Shown here one piece after another: positions 1-8,526 of a DNA stretch of 13,146 nucleotides (positions are counted from its first letter, which is position 1; every line of letters begins with the position of its first letter). Origin of the DNA: Euperipatoides rowelli (taxonomy: Eukaryota > Onychophora > Udeonychophora > Euonychophora > Peripatopsidae); assembly GCA_003024985.2 (NCBI GenBank), contig PXIH01S0008150.1, one strand, 5' to 3'. Under the pieces are notes generated by a model. It did no database searches. It saw only the letters and a program-made list of their open reading frames with translations, and was not told the origin of the DNA. A program made the translations under genes and the position numbers.

Positions 1-14
1 GCCTACTAGTAGGC
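1..14. repeat. 14-bp perfect palindrome at window edge
   Basis: The first 14 bases, GCCTACTAGTAGGC, equal their own reverse complement. The related words GCCTACTAGGC and AGGCCTA recur elsewhere (around 506 and 4069). No function is inferred; it may be part of a dispersed repeat whose other end lies outside the window. Confidence 0.6.
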
Positions 15-172
15 CCTTCACTTTACCACTGTGTATCCCCACCTATGGTGATTTTCCAGGTGATAATTTTGAGAAAGAAATTTTTAAGAAAACGGGCTTG
101 GGTCTGTTTAGTTAATGTTACTGTAAAAGAATATTTATATCTTAATTGTGCTAATTAAGGATTAATGATTAA

Positions 173-413
173 TTGATATGCCTATGTTATGAGAGTTTAA
201 ATTAATCCCTTATCAAATATAAGCTGAGATTGGTTGAACTATATTATTTAAGGTTATGTGAAATTAATGTTACTAGCCTTTATTGTGTTAGTATTGATAT
301 GCCTATTATATGAGAATTTAAATTAATCTCTTATCAAATATAAGCTGAGATTGGTTGAAATATGGTATTTAATATTATATGAATTTAATAATACTAGCCA
401 TTGTTGATTTAGT
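173..413 (+). repeat. Tandem duplication, two copies of a 121-bp unit
   Basis: Copy 1 runs 173-293 and copy 2 runs 294-413. Both begin TTGATATGCCTAT and share a nearly unchanged core, CAAATATAAGCTGAGATTGG. Both end in a TACTAGCC...TTAGTA segment. Differences are scattered substitutions with almost no length change, so this is a true tandem duplication that has since diverged. Sequence just before 173 shares only short words with the unit, so a third copy is not supported. The unit is AT-rich with no open frame; a minisatellite fragment or a piece of a longer satellite are both possible. Confidence 0.9.
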
Positions 414-1465
414 ATAGAATCCATAAATGAATTGTATTTACATAATGTTAATACTATTTTAATGTAGAATTCTAATCTTTGACTCTAAGCATAAATAATA
501 ATTGCTAGGCCTACTAGGCTAACCATTAAAACCTGAAATATAGTGAAAATATTTAGAATCTAATTAGTGAATGCGTAGGCTATATATATTTGCCTTTTAT
601 GCAGGCCAGATATTATTACCTTAAATTTAAGGTTAATAAAAATTTGCCATAAGGAAATTGTGACCTATTTTGAAATAAACTAATTGATTTTACTGTATCA
701 AATTCTTTGTTAGGTATTACTCACACTATATCCAGTAATATTCTAGAAAGAAATAGTAGGCTATAAACATTTTAGATTTATTGAAATATTAGAGTTTAAG
801 TCTTACCCTGTTGAAATCACTTATAATCTATTGTTTGTTGTGGATTATTTATTAATTTGTTTTATTCTGTATATTGTGTAAAAATATGCAAAATTTCAAG
901 GTCATAAATTTGCCAAGGTAAAGGGTTATATTTTATTGTTAAATTTTGTTAATAAACAGTCAACTATTAATTAAAGTATTATAGCCTAGTCTACAAGAAG
1001 AAGTTTGTACTATTTTCAATTTATTTATGTATGCTACAAGGAGCTTAATTCTTAATTCTTGTTTGTATTACTCAAGAAATTTTTCTATATAATTACAAGC
1101 GGATTGAGAGTTGTTAATTATTCCACTTATATTGAGAGTTGTTAGTATTTAATTCATTTCCAATCTACACAATTGCTGTACCTGCTTCTTACTTTTATTA
1201 TCATCCAAGCTAAATAAATACTTACCAAATTTCCTCTACTATGCTTACTTTTAACTACTGGTGTTTGTTATATCCTGTTCCATTTTAATTGCTTTGCTTC
1301 CTCTACTTGCCTCAGCCCTTGGCTTTCTCTCTGAGTTTGGTCGTCTAAAACTTCTAGAATTTCACCATGAGTTCCTGATAAGTTTGTTCTGGTGGTAGTC
1401 TCTCCTATTGCTACTATGGTGATCAATGTTGCTGTAACTGTGCTGATAAGTTTACCAGAGAAATC
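414..1465. other. AT-rich non-coding stretch
   Basis: I see no protein-coding pattern, RNA gene or recognisable transposon here. The stretch is dominated by short A/T runs and TAGGC-type words. Its only internal structure is a short direct repeat at 1103-1144, annotated separately. A 67-codon minus-strand frame at 1268-1471 has no recognisable domain and was not accepted as a gene. Confidence 0.6.
1103..1144 (+). repeat. Short direct repeat, 28-bp period
   Basis: ATTGAGAGTTGTTA occurs at 1103-1116 and again at 1131-1144, exactly 28 bases apart. The sequence after each copy is also loosely similar. This looks like a small local duplication with no evident function. Confidence 0.7.
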
Positions 1466-1700
1466 AGCCAATCATAGCAAAGGTGGTCGTCTGATCTAGC
1501 AGCCGGTATTTCTAGGTTGTGCTGGGAATCACCTTACCAGTATATAAGCTCTGTAAGTCAGAATTCATGGTCTTGGTTGTTATCAGGATCAGGCAAAGGC
1601 CTAATTTCCTCTCTTTACTATCTGTGTAGGTCTAGATAGTGTTTAGATCAACTATTTATACACAGTATTGAAAGAACCCGATTTATTAATAAAATTTCTT
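1466..1700 (+). promoter_or_regulatory. LTR-like promoter unit: CCAAT, TATA and AATAAA
   Basis: A CCAAT box (1468-1472, in AGCCAATCA) is followed about 70 bases later by a strong TATA box, TATATAAG (1541-1548), and about 150 bases further by a polyadenylation signal AATAAA (1688-1693). That order and spacing resemble the U3-R boundary of an LTR or a compact promoter. The area is also less AT-rich than its surroundings. No TG...CA ends with a matching target duplication could be fixed. It could be part of the missing 5' LTR of the Gypsy relic downstream, a solo LTR, or chance. Function is inferred from short motifs only. Confidence 0.3.
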
Positions 1701-1719
1701 GTTTCAAATAATAGATAAT

Positions 1720-2474
1720 TATATCCAAAGCTATTCCTGATTTCATAATAATCTGAAACTGAAATTACTAAGCATAAAACTTTATAGTATCCTGAACCTA
1801 TTCTCACCGCAGACTAACAGCTCTCAATCCTTAACACTGTTCCAGTTCTCACCGATTCCTAAATGTAATTTTGGACTTTAGTTTGTGAAATTTTAATACA
1901 GGACTAAAAAAAAAATTATACAGCTGTTCATAATAATAAATATTTGGCATCTATTGAAATCAAATGGTAATCAAATTGTACATTAATTTTTTGTAATTAA
2001 TTAATTTTGGGAAGGGTTATTTAAATGATTGTTAATTGTTTTATCTAGTAATAAATTTTATTATAATGAGTTGCTAAGCTACTCCTAGTGTCGGAGTTTC
2101 TTTCCAAGATGCAGATGTCTAACGATTTTTGTTGTTTAATTAATTTTATATTTAATGAGTTTCTAGAGTTTAGACAATTTAAAGTTTCTTTACAGTCAGA
2201 TAGCTTTATCTTGGTAATGTGTGACGAGGGTGGTAGCTACTTGGTCTGTTTAAGTAGTTTATAGCGGATAAATTCAAATTGGGTTTATTTGTGCCTCCTT
2301 GCCCTTATTTTGTGTTTGATTATTGGATTTTATTATTTAGTTTAGGATTTATTTTTAGTTAAGGATCTCCTGATTACTTTTAAACAGTGTGGATATTTTT
2401 AGTATAAAGTTAAGAGCTTATTTACAGTATTCACTCTGTTTCCGATTTCTCCTGCTGATAGCCTATCTCTTGGT
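1720..2474. other. Non-coding stretch, no recognised feature
   Basis: There is no supported gene or mobile-element protein here. The sequence contains A/T runs (for example A9 around 1907) and TTAATTAATTAA-like words but no clear repeat structure. If the LTR-like motifs upstream belong to the Gypsy element, this stretch would be its LTR or leader, but nothing in it proves that. Confidence 0.5.
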
Positions 2475-2863
2475 CAGTGGTTAGATACAATCCTCATTAT
2501 AGATGCCTGTTATAGAAATGTGATGACTCTATACTGAGCCTTGCTCTGATGTGTTGACAGTGAAGATATGCTTGTTAGTAGGAAGGCAATTATACATAGC
2601 TCAATTTCTCATTCCAGTGGCTTATTATTGTTTAGTGGAAGTGTGCCACTACACAAGTGTGATGACCACTTGCCTTANTCGAATCAATATTGCTGGGTGA
2701 GCCATTGGGTTTTAGACAGGATCCATCTTTTGGCTTGTGGAGGAGACATCACTTGTTCTTGCCTGTCACAGACATGTGATGACGGTTTGGGTGCCTGTCC
2801 CAAAAAATGTAAGCAGTAAGAGGGATCATCCTTCCTGATTTAGTATAATTTTGTGACCAGTGG
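2475..2863 (+). repeat. Degenerate tandem array, period about 120-140 bp
   Basis: CAGTGG or a near match occurs at 2475, 2615, 2735 (as TTGTGG) and 2858. In the first three cases the motif TGATGAC follows 42-46 bases later (2521, 2660, 2777), preceded by TG or GTG. Around the first and third, GCCTGT...ATGTGATGAC matches at about 20 of 23 positions. An AGGATCCATC-like word after the second unit has a GGGATCATCC counterpart after the third. This supports three old units and the start of a fourth. An 83-codon plus-strand frame (2568-2819) crosses the array and contains the ambiguous base at 2678; it is probably fortuitous. Confidence 0.45.
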
Positions 2864-3251
2864 GTCAGTTTTAAATAGAATAAGATTCAACAATCGCATA
2901 GGAGCCTTGTAAAGCTGGCCTACTGCCAATAATCGGCACATATCAAATGGGTGGTATCCGATATAAAAGAGATATTTTTGGCTTAATCCATGGCAGGATT
3001 TTGAACAGTTTGCAGTCTTCTGATTAAAAATTTTGTATTTTAAAGTATGTATTTTGTATCTTATGGGGTAGTTTATTCTCGTAAATTAATTTTCCTTCTA
3101 TTGAAGGAAAGATGACGTCCACAATATAATTTATAGTACCGTAATGGTTTTGATTAGAAGTCAATGTATTTGTCACCATTTTGGTATGATCAATAGTCAA
3201 TACCAATTTAATTATTCCACAGTTAATATTCTATTTGACATCTGCATTTGT
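2864..3251. other. AT-rich stretch before the Gypsy body
   Basis: No gene is supported. By position this should be the end of a 5' LTR, since a PBS-like word follows and gag starts 133 bases further on. A sequence ending in TCTGCA at 3246 could be an LTR terminus, because LTRs usually end in CA. I could not find a matching copy downstream of pol, so the boundary is unproven. Confidence 0.3.
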
Positions 3252-3260
3252 AGGGGGCTC
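3252..3260 (+). other. Possible primer-binding site remnant
   Basis: AGGGGGCTC matches eight of the first nine bases of the proline-tRNA type primer site (TGGGGGCTC), a few bases after a possible LTR terminus TCTGCA. The following bases diverge from the tRNA complement. Position just upstream of gag fits, but the match is short and could be chance. Confidence 0.22.
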
Positions 3261-3384
3261 TGACACTGTATTATTATAAGTGATTTCAAGGTTTAAAAAC
3301 TACGAAAGAAATTTTGAGAATTTTTTTACAATTTTTTTGGTATATTTACAAGGATTAGTGAAATTTATTTAAAATAAAAATAAA

Positions 3385-3894
3385 ATGGCTAGTGCCACCA
3401 AGGGTGTGGATACACAAGTGGAGAGTGATATGAATATTCCAGATAAAATAATAGCGAATGACACAGATTTGGTTGTCAATTTAAATGGTAGTCAGGTCTA
3501 TGTTGATCCACAAATTAGTGCTAGCAATGCAAGTGAAGAAAAATTACTCATGTCGCATGAAAGCATAATTAAACAATTAAGTGCTGCTGTGCTAACTAAA
3601 ATGAGTAATGAAGCAGTAACAGTAGATTTGGGGAAAGGGTATGCTAGCTCTAGTGATGATAAATCTACATCAAGCAAGGATGTTAGGAGTAAGTCAAGAG
3701 ATAGTAAGCATGAAAAGAAATTACAAAAATATGATACCATAAATTTAATGAAAACATTTGAGAAAGATGATGTTGAGAGTAAATTATTTGAAGGGGATCA
3801 TATGGTATCTGAATTAAATAAATGTCCCTGTTGTAAAAAAATTTAAAGTAGCCCAACCCCAATGAATGTTGTTTGCCAATTGCCTAATGAGTGA
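3385..3894 (+). pseudogene. gag: gag N-terminal region (Gypsy)
   Basis: The frame opens with ATG in a good context (AAAATAAAATGGC) and runs 153 codons to TAA at 3844. The same frame continues past a second stop, TGA at 3892, into the capsid-like segment, so the two pieces belong to one ancestral Gag. The product is acidic at first and then Ser/Lys-rich (about residues 95-115), without a membrane segment. It ends with a CPCCKK cluster next to the stop. I recognise no family domain; assignment rests on its place directly ahead of the capsid and on frame continuity. The long charged leader could be a matrix-like portion of Gag, and CPCC could be chance or a metal-binding remnant. Confidence 0.6.
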
Positions 3895-4402
3895 TTGGCT
3901 ATGACCAGTGCTAATGCTGCATTGACCTTGGCTTCTTTTCAATATTTAAAGGAGGATATGTTTGGGGTGGAGAGATTTGTGGCCAAATTTTGCGCGCATA
4001 TGATTGACCTTAAATTCAACGAAACTAAAGCTAGATCTGTACTAGAAAATAAAATGGTCGGTAGAGCTAGGCCTATATATTTCACGGGTCTAGGGAATAA
4101 TATAATGCCAATCAAAAAACGATTGGAGGAGTTAATAATACTGTTTACATTAATACCAGTAGATGAAAATTAAAAAAGTTATTCAAGTCTTGCGAGCAAG
4201 CTGTGGATGAAAGTTATCCATGTTTAAGCTTTGTTTGAATGTGCTGGCTACCTCATTAAAACCCCATAGTTCTCTGCCACAGGACGAATTTAATACATCA
4301 GTTTTAGATCAATATATTAATGGATCCTTTCCTCAATTAAGCGTGAAACTAATTAGGAAGGAGCCTACTACCCTTGCTCAAGCTGTCGAATATTCTACAT
4401 AG
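3895..4402 (+). pseudogene. gag: gag capsid region (Gypsy), frameshifted
   Basis: The segment 3895-4173 carries a retrotransposon capsid pattern: an aromatic/charged stretch, then KARSVLENKMVGRARPIYF, matching the 'R..L...L.G.A...' helix of Gag proteins. After a stop at 4171 the homology moves to another frame. At 4220-4402 a stretch with QYINGSFPQLSVKLIRKEP and then TLAQAVEYS matches the C-terminal capsid signature seen before the nucleocapsid. The short join (4174-4219) has plausible coding in more than one frame, which means at least one indel. Capsid proteins form the particle that holds the RNA. This one cannot be made in one piece. Confidence 0.75.
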
Positions 4403-4729
4403 ATGGCTCAAAAACTTAAGTAACAATCCACACGATCCGTGAGCATGAATGTTGTACACTCCAAGGAAGATGACTTAGCTAAGCAGTTTGCAGAGCATAA
4501 AAAAAGTAGTGTAAAATTTATCCAAGAATAGTGGAGAGAGAACATATCATCAAAACCCCTGATATGTAACCATTGCAAGAAATTGTGGCATATTGAGCGG
4601 TTTTTAAGAATCAAAAACAATAATCAACCTGATGGAGTAGTTCGTCCTGGTGACAGAGTGAATGATACCGATTCTAATCGAATTGTCACGGACTCTGCTT
4701 CATTAAATGACAACACCCTCCAATCATAA
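4403..4729 (+). pseudogene. gag: gag nucleocapsid with broken zinc knuckle
   Basis: The capsid frame continues after TAG at 4400, with further stops at 4421 (TAA) and 4529 (TAG). At 4565-4603 the residues CNHCKKLWHIERF give C-X2-C-X4-H-X4 and then Phe where the fourth ligand, Cys, is expected. CCHC knuckles bind zinc and package RNA; with one ligand gone this one would be impaired even if translated. The flanks are Lys-rich upstream and Asp/Asn-rich downstream, typical of a Gag C-terminus. The frame ends with TAA at 4727. Confidence 0.78.
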
Positions 4730-5206
4730 AGTTCAAAATTGAGGGGGCATGTTCAAAAATCGAGCCTGAAGGAGCTGCATTGAACTCTCGCATTGGTACC
4801 ACAAGATGTGTTGGCACTCAATGTAATACCATACATAAAGAAGTTAAAAATTATGCATTAGAACCTAAAGAAAGTGATAATGACTGGAAAATTGCTAGTA
4901 AAAGAAAGATGAATGATAATAAAAATACTTATTCCATAATAAAATGAATCGTTATGCCCGAATCAATTAGCCAATCATGAGAGACTTCTAGTCGAACTGC
5001 ATTCCCATCTCAATTTCTTTAGTTAAATTTATGGATTTATTAGAAAAAGATGATCCTGTAAATTATTGTAAATATGTAAACCCTAAAAATTATATAAATA
5101 TGACTGATCATAATATGTACAATCTGAAGCAAAGAAATTTCATAAAGTACCTAAGAAATTAAAAAAAAACATAAACAAACAATGTAAACCATTACAAAAC
5201 ATAGGT
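4730..5206 (+). pseudogene. gag-pol junction, degraded linker
   Basis: Between the zinc knuckle and the protease lie fragments that still look coding (Lys/Asn-rich, for example around 4840-4945 and 5030-5090) but in different frames and interrupted by stops. No conserved domain is expected here; Gypsy elements usually have a variable linker before the protease. An A-rich run at 5160-5180 may have been a site of slippage. No programmed frameshift signal can be identified with confidence in such decayed sequence. Confidence 0.5.
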
Positions 5207-5640
5207 GTCGTTCAAGCTAAGATAGTTTTAAATCATAAGTCCGCTGAAGCTCATTCTTAATCCTGCACGGTGGTAAAATTTGAAGATAATTATGAAGATA
5301 AACCTATTATTAGTATGAAAGCACTTATAGATACTGGATACTGAAAGCACTTATAGATACTATTATTGACATAAATCATTTAAATAATGATTTAATTAAG
5401 TGTAGAAAAAGACATGTCACTTTGACCTCTGCCATCTCTGATAAGTCAGTATTGGGTTACAAGACTGTAATATACTGAGAGATAGGCAATCAATTTCCTA
5501 CACATGTGTTTAGCTCCATTGCAGTATATTTCTTATTTCCAAACATTATAGGTTATGACCTATCATGAGACCACATGGCTATAATTAACAGCCAAACTCG
5601 TACAGTACAATTATCTTTTGCAGAGGACAAATTAAAGTAA
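5207..5640 (+). pseudogene. pol: pol aspartic protease (Gypsy), active site duplicated
   Basis: The first half is in one frame with a stop at 5258. It reaches KALIDTGY at 5318-5341, which contains the Asp-Thr-Gly active-site triad of retroviral-type proteases, and then hits TGA at 5342. A 20-bp direct copy (5342-5361) restarts the same coding in another frame but goes on as DTII, so the Gly is missing in the copy that is joined to the C-terminal half. That half ends with IIGYDLS, a stop (TGA at 5566), then DHMAI, matching the conserved C-terminal 'G.D.L....a' signature. Another TGA is at 5476. The enzyme would cleave Gag-Pol; this copy cannot. Confidence 0.8.
5316..5361 (+). repeat. 20-bp direct repeat in the protease active site
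   Basis: TGAAAGCACTTATAGATACT is present at 5316-5335 and again, unchanged, at 5342-5361. The offset of 26 bases is not a multiple of three, so the duplication shifts the reading frame inside the protease. Perfect identity suggests that it is younger than most of the other damage. Confidence 0.9.
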
Positions 5641-5663
5641 ACAATTATCTCATAAGTGACTCT

Positions 5664-6641
5664 TTGCTGTACGATGAGTCTAAAAATGAATCTATAAATA
5701 AACATAAATATTTATGTCAAGTATTCCACACTAATGATTTAGGACTAAGTAATGAACATAAAGATAAATTAGAGATAATAATTAAGGGGAATGAAAATAT
5801 ATTAATTGAGGACACTACCAAAATGACAGGGGCCAACATCAAGCCATATGAGCCTGAATTCATTAGTGACGTACCTATATACCAGAGGCAGTATCAGATT
5901 CCTCATAGCTATTTTGAGCTTCTCAGGAATCAGATAAATAAACTTGAAAAAGCTAATATTGTAACTCGATCATCAAACAAATTTAATTCACTAGTACTCG
6001 TAGTACCCAAAAAGAACTCAAAGAAGGTTTGAATAGTTTTAGATTTAAGAAAAATTAATCAGACTATAGTTCCAGTTCATTATCCTTTAATGAGAATAGG
6101 AGACATTTATGATTCATTGGATGGGGCTATAGCATTTAGCACCCTCAATTTAAATAATGGCAATTTTAATATAAAATTGTCTGAATGAGCCCAAAAAAGA
6201 TTTGGGTTATCCTATAAGTTCCTTCGTCTCTGTCAGGGCTGTATTTTGTCATCTGCTGTATTTCAGCAAATAACGAGTGAATGTCTACATGACGTGATCA
6301 TCAAGGGCCACGTCTTAGTATACCTTGATGATATCATTATACACTCCTCTCACATAGAGAAACACCTTGACACTTTAAACGAAGTCTTCACAGCATTAAA
6401 GAAATTGAATATGGCTATAAAGTCCTCTAAAAGTAATTTATTTAGAGAATTTATTATATTTCTAGGTCACATTGTGGACAAAAATGGATATCGACCTTTA
6501 AATGACAACATAAAGGCAGTGAAAAAATTATCTCAACCCACAACCAATAGAGGAGTGCAAAGTTTTCTAGGCAGTGTTAATTTTTATCATAAATTCATAG
6601 CAAACTTCGTCAAGATTGCAGTGCCCTCTACAAACTTTTAA
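5664..6641 (+). pseudogene. pol: pol reverse transcriptase (Gypsy), one frame with two stops
   Basis: A single frame covers the leader and the palm and fingers. PIYQRQYQIP at 5871-5900 is the usual entry to Gypsy RT, followed by a VLVVPKKNS motif. TGA at 6030 interrupts just before IVLDLRKIN. The motif holding the first catalytic Asp reads FSTLNLNNG, with Asn at 6147-6149 in place of Asp. TGA follows at 6186. The second catalytic motif, YLDD at 6321-6332, is intact, and the LGHIVDKNG and FLGSVNFYHKFI motifs (about 6460-6600) follow in order. RT copies the element RNA into DNA. Two stops and the lost Asp make this copy inactive. The frame ends with TAA at 6639 after a frame change near 6620. 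Confidence 0.93.
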
Positions 6642-7156
6642 ATAAGAAAAATATAAATGTAAAGTGGACAAACGAAGCTCAAATTGCTTTCCAAACTTTG
6701 AAAGGAAATTTAATTAGTCTCCCTTTATTAGCATTTCCTCAATTTGATAAACTTTTTATTATAAAAAGTGATGCTTTGCTTATTTCAGTAGGGGATGAAT
6801 GATGAACAAATGAATGAGGAAGGAAACCTACAGCCTGTAGCATACTGCAGCCAGAAGTTGAATCATGTTGAGCTTAACTATGCAGCCATGGAACGGGAGG
6901 CATTGGATAAAGTGTTCACCATAAACAAATTTAGACATTTAACTTATGGAAACCATATAATATTAAAAAAAGATTATAAACCCCTTACATTCTTATTTGA
7001 GTTGAAAGAATCAAATTCTAGAATAGCAAGATGGTTGATGAATTTGCAGGAGCATGACATTAGTCTTGAGTACATTCCAGGTAGGCTTAACAATATAGCC
7101 AAAATGTTGTCTCATAACAACGATCTTGAGGAAGAATATTGTAGTCGCCATTGAAA
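6620..7156 (+). pseudogene. pol: pol RT connection and RNase H (Gypsy)
   Basis: The reading frame shifts near 6620; the new frame gives LYKLLNKKN from 6626, then VKWTNEAQIAFQTLK, typical of the RT-RNase H connection. It holds the first RNase H acidic residue (SDAL, Asp at 6770-6772) and stops at 6800. Frame 6795-7156 then gives VAYCSQKLN, YAAMEREAL (catalytic Glu at 6891-6893), KKDYKPL (Asp at 6972-6974) and YIPGRLNNIAKMLSH. In the last motif the expected final Asp is Lys (7101-7103). RNase H removes the RNA strand during reverse transcription. One frameshift and one lost metal ligand mark it as dead. Confidence 0.9.
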
Positions 7157-7544
7157 AAGTAAGGCAACCTTTGTCTATTGAATTTATCTTTAATGCTAAG
7201 TATAGTGATAGCATCTATTGGGACATAATTTGTAAAATAAAGGATAAATTTTTAAAATAACGAATATATTTTGTATGATAATCAATTAATTAAAAAAAAT
7301 AGAATTTTGAAAAGATGACAGATGTGCTTATACTTTTGTCCCTGAACCTTTATGAAGTCACATTATATATCTTTACCACAACTCACTTAGTGCAGGAAGT
7401 TTATCCCATATGAAAACTATAGTAAATATTAAATGTAGTTTACCTAGGCCAGGGATGTTTGTAGATGTCAAAAATTATGTAAAAAGCTGCGACAAATGTC
7501 AGAAACGTAATACCGTTAGGTCTAAGGCTCTGTGCAACCTGTAA
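7157..7544 (+). pseudogene. pol: pol integrase zinc-binding (HHCC) domain
   Basis: The first 170 bases are a degraded linker. From 7338 one frame reads VPEPL, then TGA (7353), then YHNSLSAGSLSHMKT, which is the 'H....aGH.G..KT' region of Gypsy integrases with the second His position changed to Ser. The CX2C pair is preserved in VKSCDKCQKRN (Cys at 7488 and 7497). The frame ends with TAA at 7542, overlapping the next coding frame. The domain binds zinc and helps integrase multimerise. One His ligand appears lost. Confidence 0.8.
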
Positions 7545-7925
7545 CTCCACCAACCGTGTGCATGGAAAAATTGATCTTGGACTTATTAGGACTGTTTGGA
7601 TTAACAAAGAATAGGAATAAATATATTATTGTATATTCTGATCATTTCTCAAGGATGACCTTTGCCAGTGCTTTGCCGAGCCAGGAAGCAAACGTTATTG
7701 CAAAGGACTATATGAAAACAATCTATACATGTTCAGGAGGATTAAAAATTTTTCTTTCTGATCATGGTCCCCAATTAGTAGGGAATGTTATGAAAATTTT
7801 GTGTGAAAGACAACATATCTAGATCATTATGCAGTACATATCATCCAGAAAGTAATGGGGTTACGGAAAGAAGTAACGGTAATATTATGAAGTTTTTATC
7901 CCACATTTTTATCACAGTAATTACT
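7532..7925 (+). pseudogene. pol: pol integrase catalytic core (DDE)
   Basis: The frame at 7532-7822 contains LILDLLGLFG with the first catalytic Asp (7580-7582), then KYIIVYSDHFSRM, and FLSDHGPQLVG with the second Asp (7760-7762). Just after TAG at 7820 the homology continues in another frame as YHPESNGVTERSN, with the catalytic Glu at 7866-7868. The spacing from the second Asp to Glu is about 35 residues, as in other integrases, apart from the indel between them. The three catalytic residues are all present, but they lie in two frames. Integrase inserts the element DNA into the genome. Confidence 0.92.
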
Positions 7926-8323
7926 CTGATTGGGATGAATTGTTCCCTTACGTGATCCAAGCAATTAATATTAAAGAACACAGAAGTACTCATCAGGTAC
8001 CCTTTTACATATTTCATGGGTTTTATCAGATCGATGTTTTCTCAGACTTCAATTTAAATTAATTTAATCTTACTTCTGAACCAAATGATTTAGTATACCA
8101 AATAATGGATAAACTCGAGATCCCAAGATCAGAAATTTTTGCTAGCCTATCTTTAGCCTCAGAGACCTATGCTAGAGAAAAATATAGTAAGCATAAGCTT
8201 CGAGAATTTAATATGGGAAAGTCAGAATTATTATTGGATGTGCCTAGTTACTCAGGACACAACCGTAAGCTAAACCTCACTATACTGGTCCTTATACTAA
8301 TATTAATCATTTTGGGCTTGTAA
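7926..8323 (+). pseudogene. pol: pol integrase C-terminal half
   Basis: After another frame change the sequence reads SDWDELFPYVIQAIN (from about 7925) and HRSTHQVPFYIFHG, the standard 'W...L......N...h.sT...P....G' ending of the Gypsy integrase core. TAA at 8060 interrupts. The rest, from about 8105, is a charged helix with ETYAREKYSKHKLREFN, followed by a LLLDVPSY strand leading to the next module. A hydrophobic run of about ten residues near 8290-8320 is an out-of-frame reading of the GPY/F module and is not a membrane segment. Confidence 0.85.
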
Positions 8324-8526
8324 ATTATGATATGCGAAATGTAGCTGATAGAACTGTGATTTGTAAGGCTCACATGGATAAAATAAAACCTTATTATAGC
8401 AGAATGATTCTGGAAGATGACAAGCCTGTCACAGAACCAGTTAAACCTGAAAAAAATGTAAGTAATAATCAAACAAATGTGCCCAATATGTTTTACACTC
8501 TGAGGGGTGAACCTTTGGATGATTAA
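8278..8526 (+). pseudogene. pol: pol integrase GPY/F module
   Basis: A frame shift near 8278 brings in HYTGPYTNI, with the YTGPY core at 8281-8295, then VNYDMRNVADRTVI and HMDKIKPYYSR. This is the GPY/F module found at the integrase C-terminus of several Gypsy lineages and of some retroviruses, where it aids integrase assembly and DNA binding. The frame ends with TAA at 8524. Its presence, with no chromodomain after it, argues against a chromovirus. Confidence 0.85.

Noticed and set aside
1268-1471. 67-codon minus-strand ORF
   Set aside because: No recognisable domain, short, and it overlaps the promoter-like motifs on the other strand. A GGTAAGTATT splice-donor-like word just beyond its end (minus strand, near 1220) was noted but there is no partner exon.
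2568-2819. 83-codon plus-strand ORF rich in Cys and His
   Set aside because: It crosses a degenerate tandem repeat and an ambiguous base, and the Cys/His spacing fits no zinc-binding pattern.
3024-3206. 60-codon minus-strand ORF
   Set aside because: AT-rich composition, no motif, and located where the 5' end of the Gypsy element should be.
3498-3740. Minus-strand ORF with hydrophobic stretches
   Set aside because: It is antisense to the gag leader; the hydrophobicity is the complement of Lys/Ser codons.
8284-8323. Possible membrane segment in the plus-strand frame
   Set aside because: The run of Leu and Ile arises from reading the GPY/F module out of frame after a frameshift.
8248-8472. 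Minus-strand ORF
   Set aside because: It is antisense to the integrase GPY/F region, which has clear homology on the plus strand.
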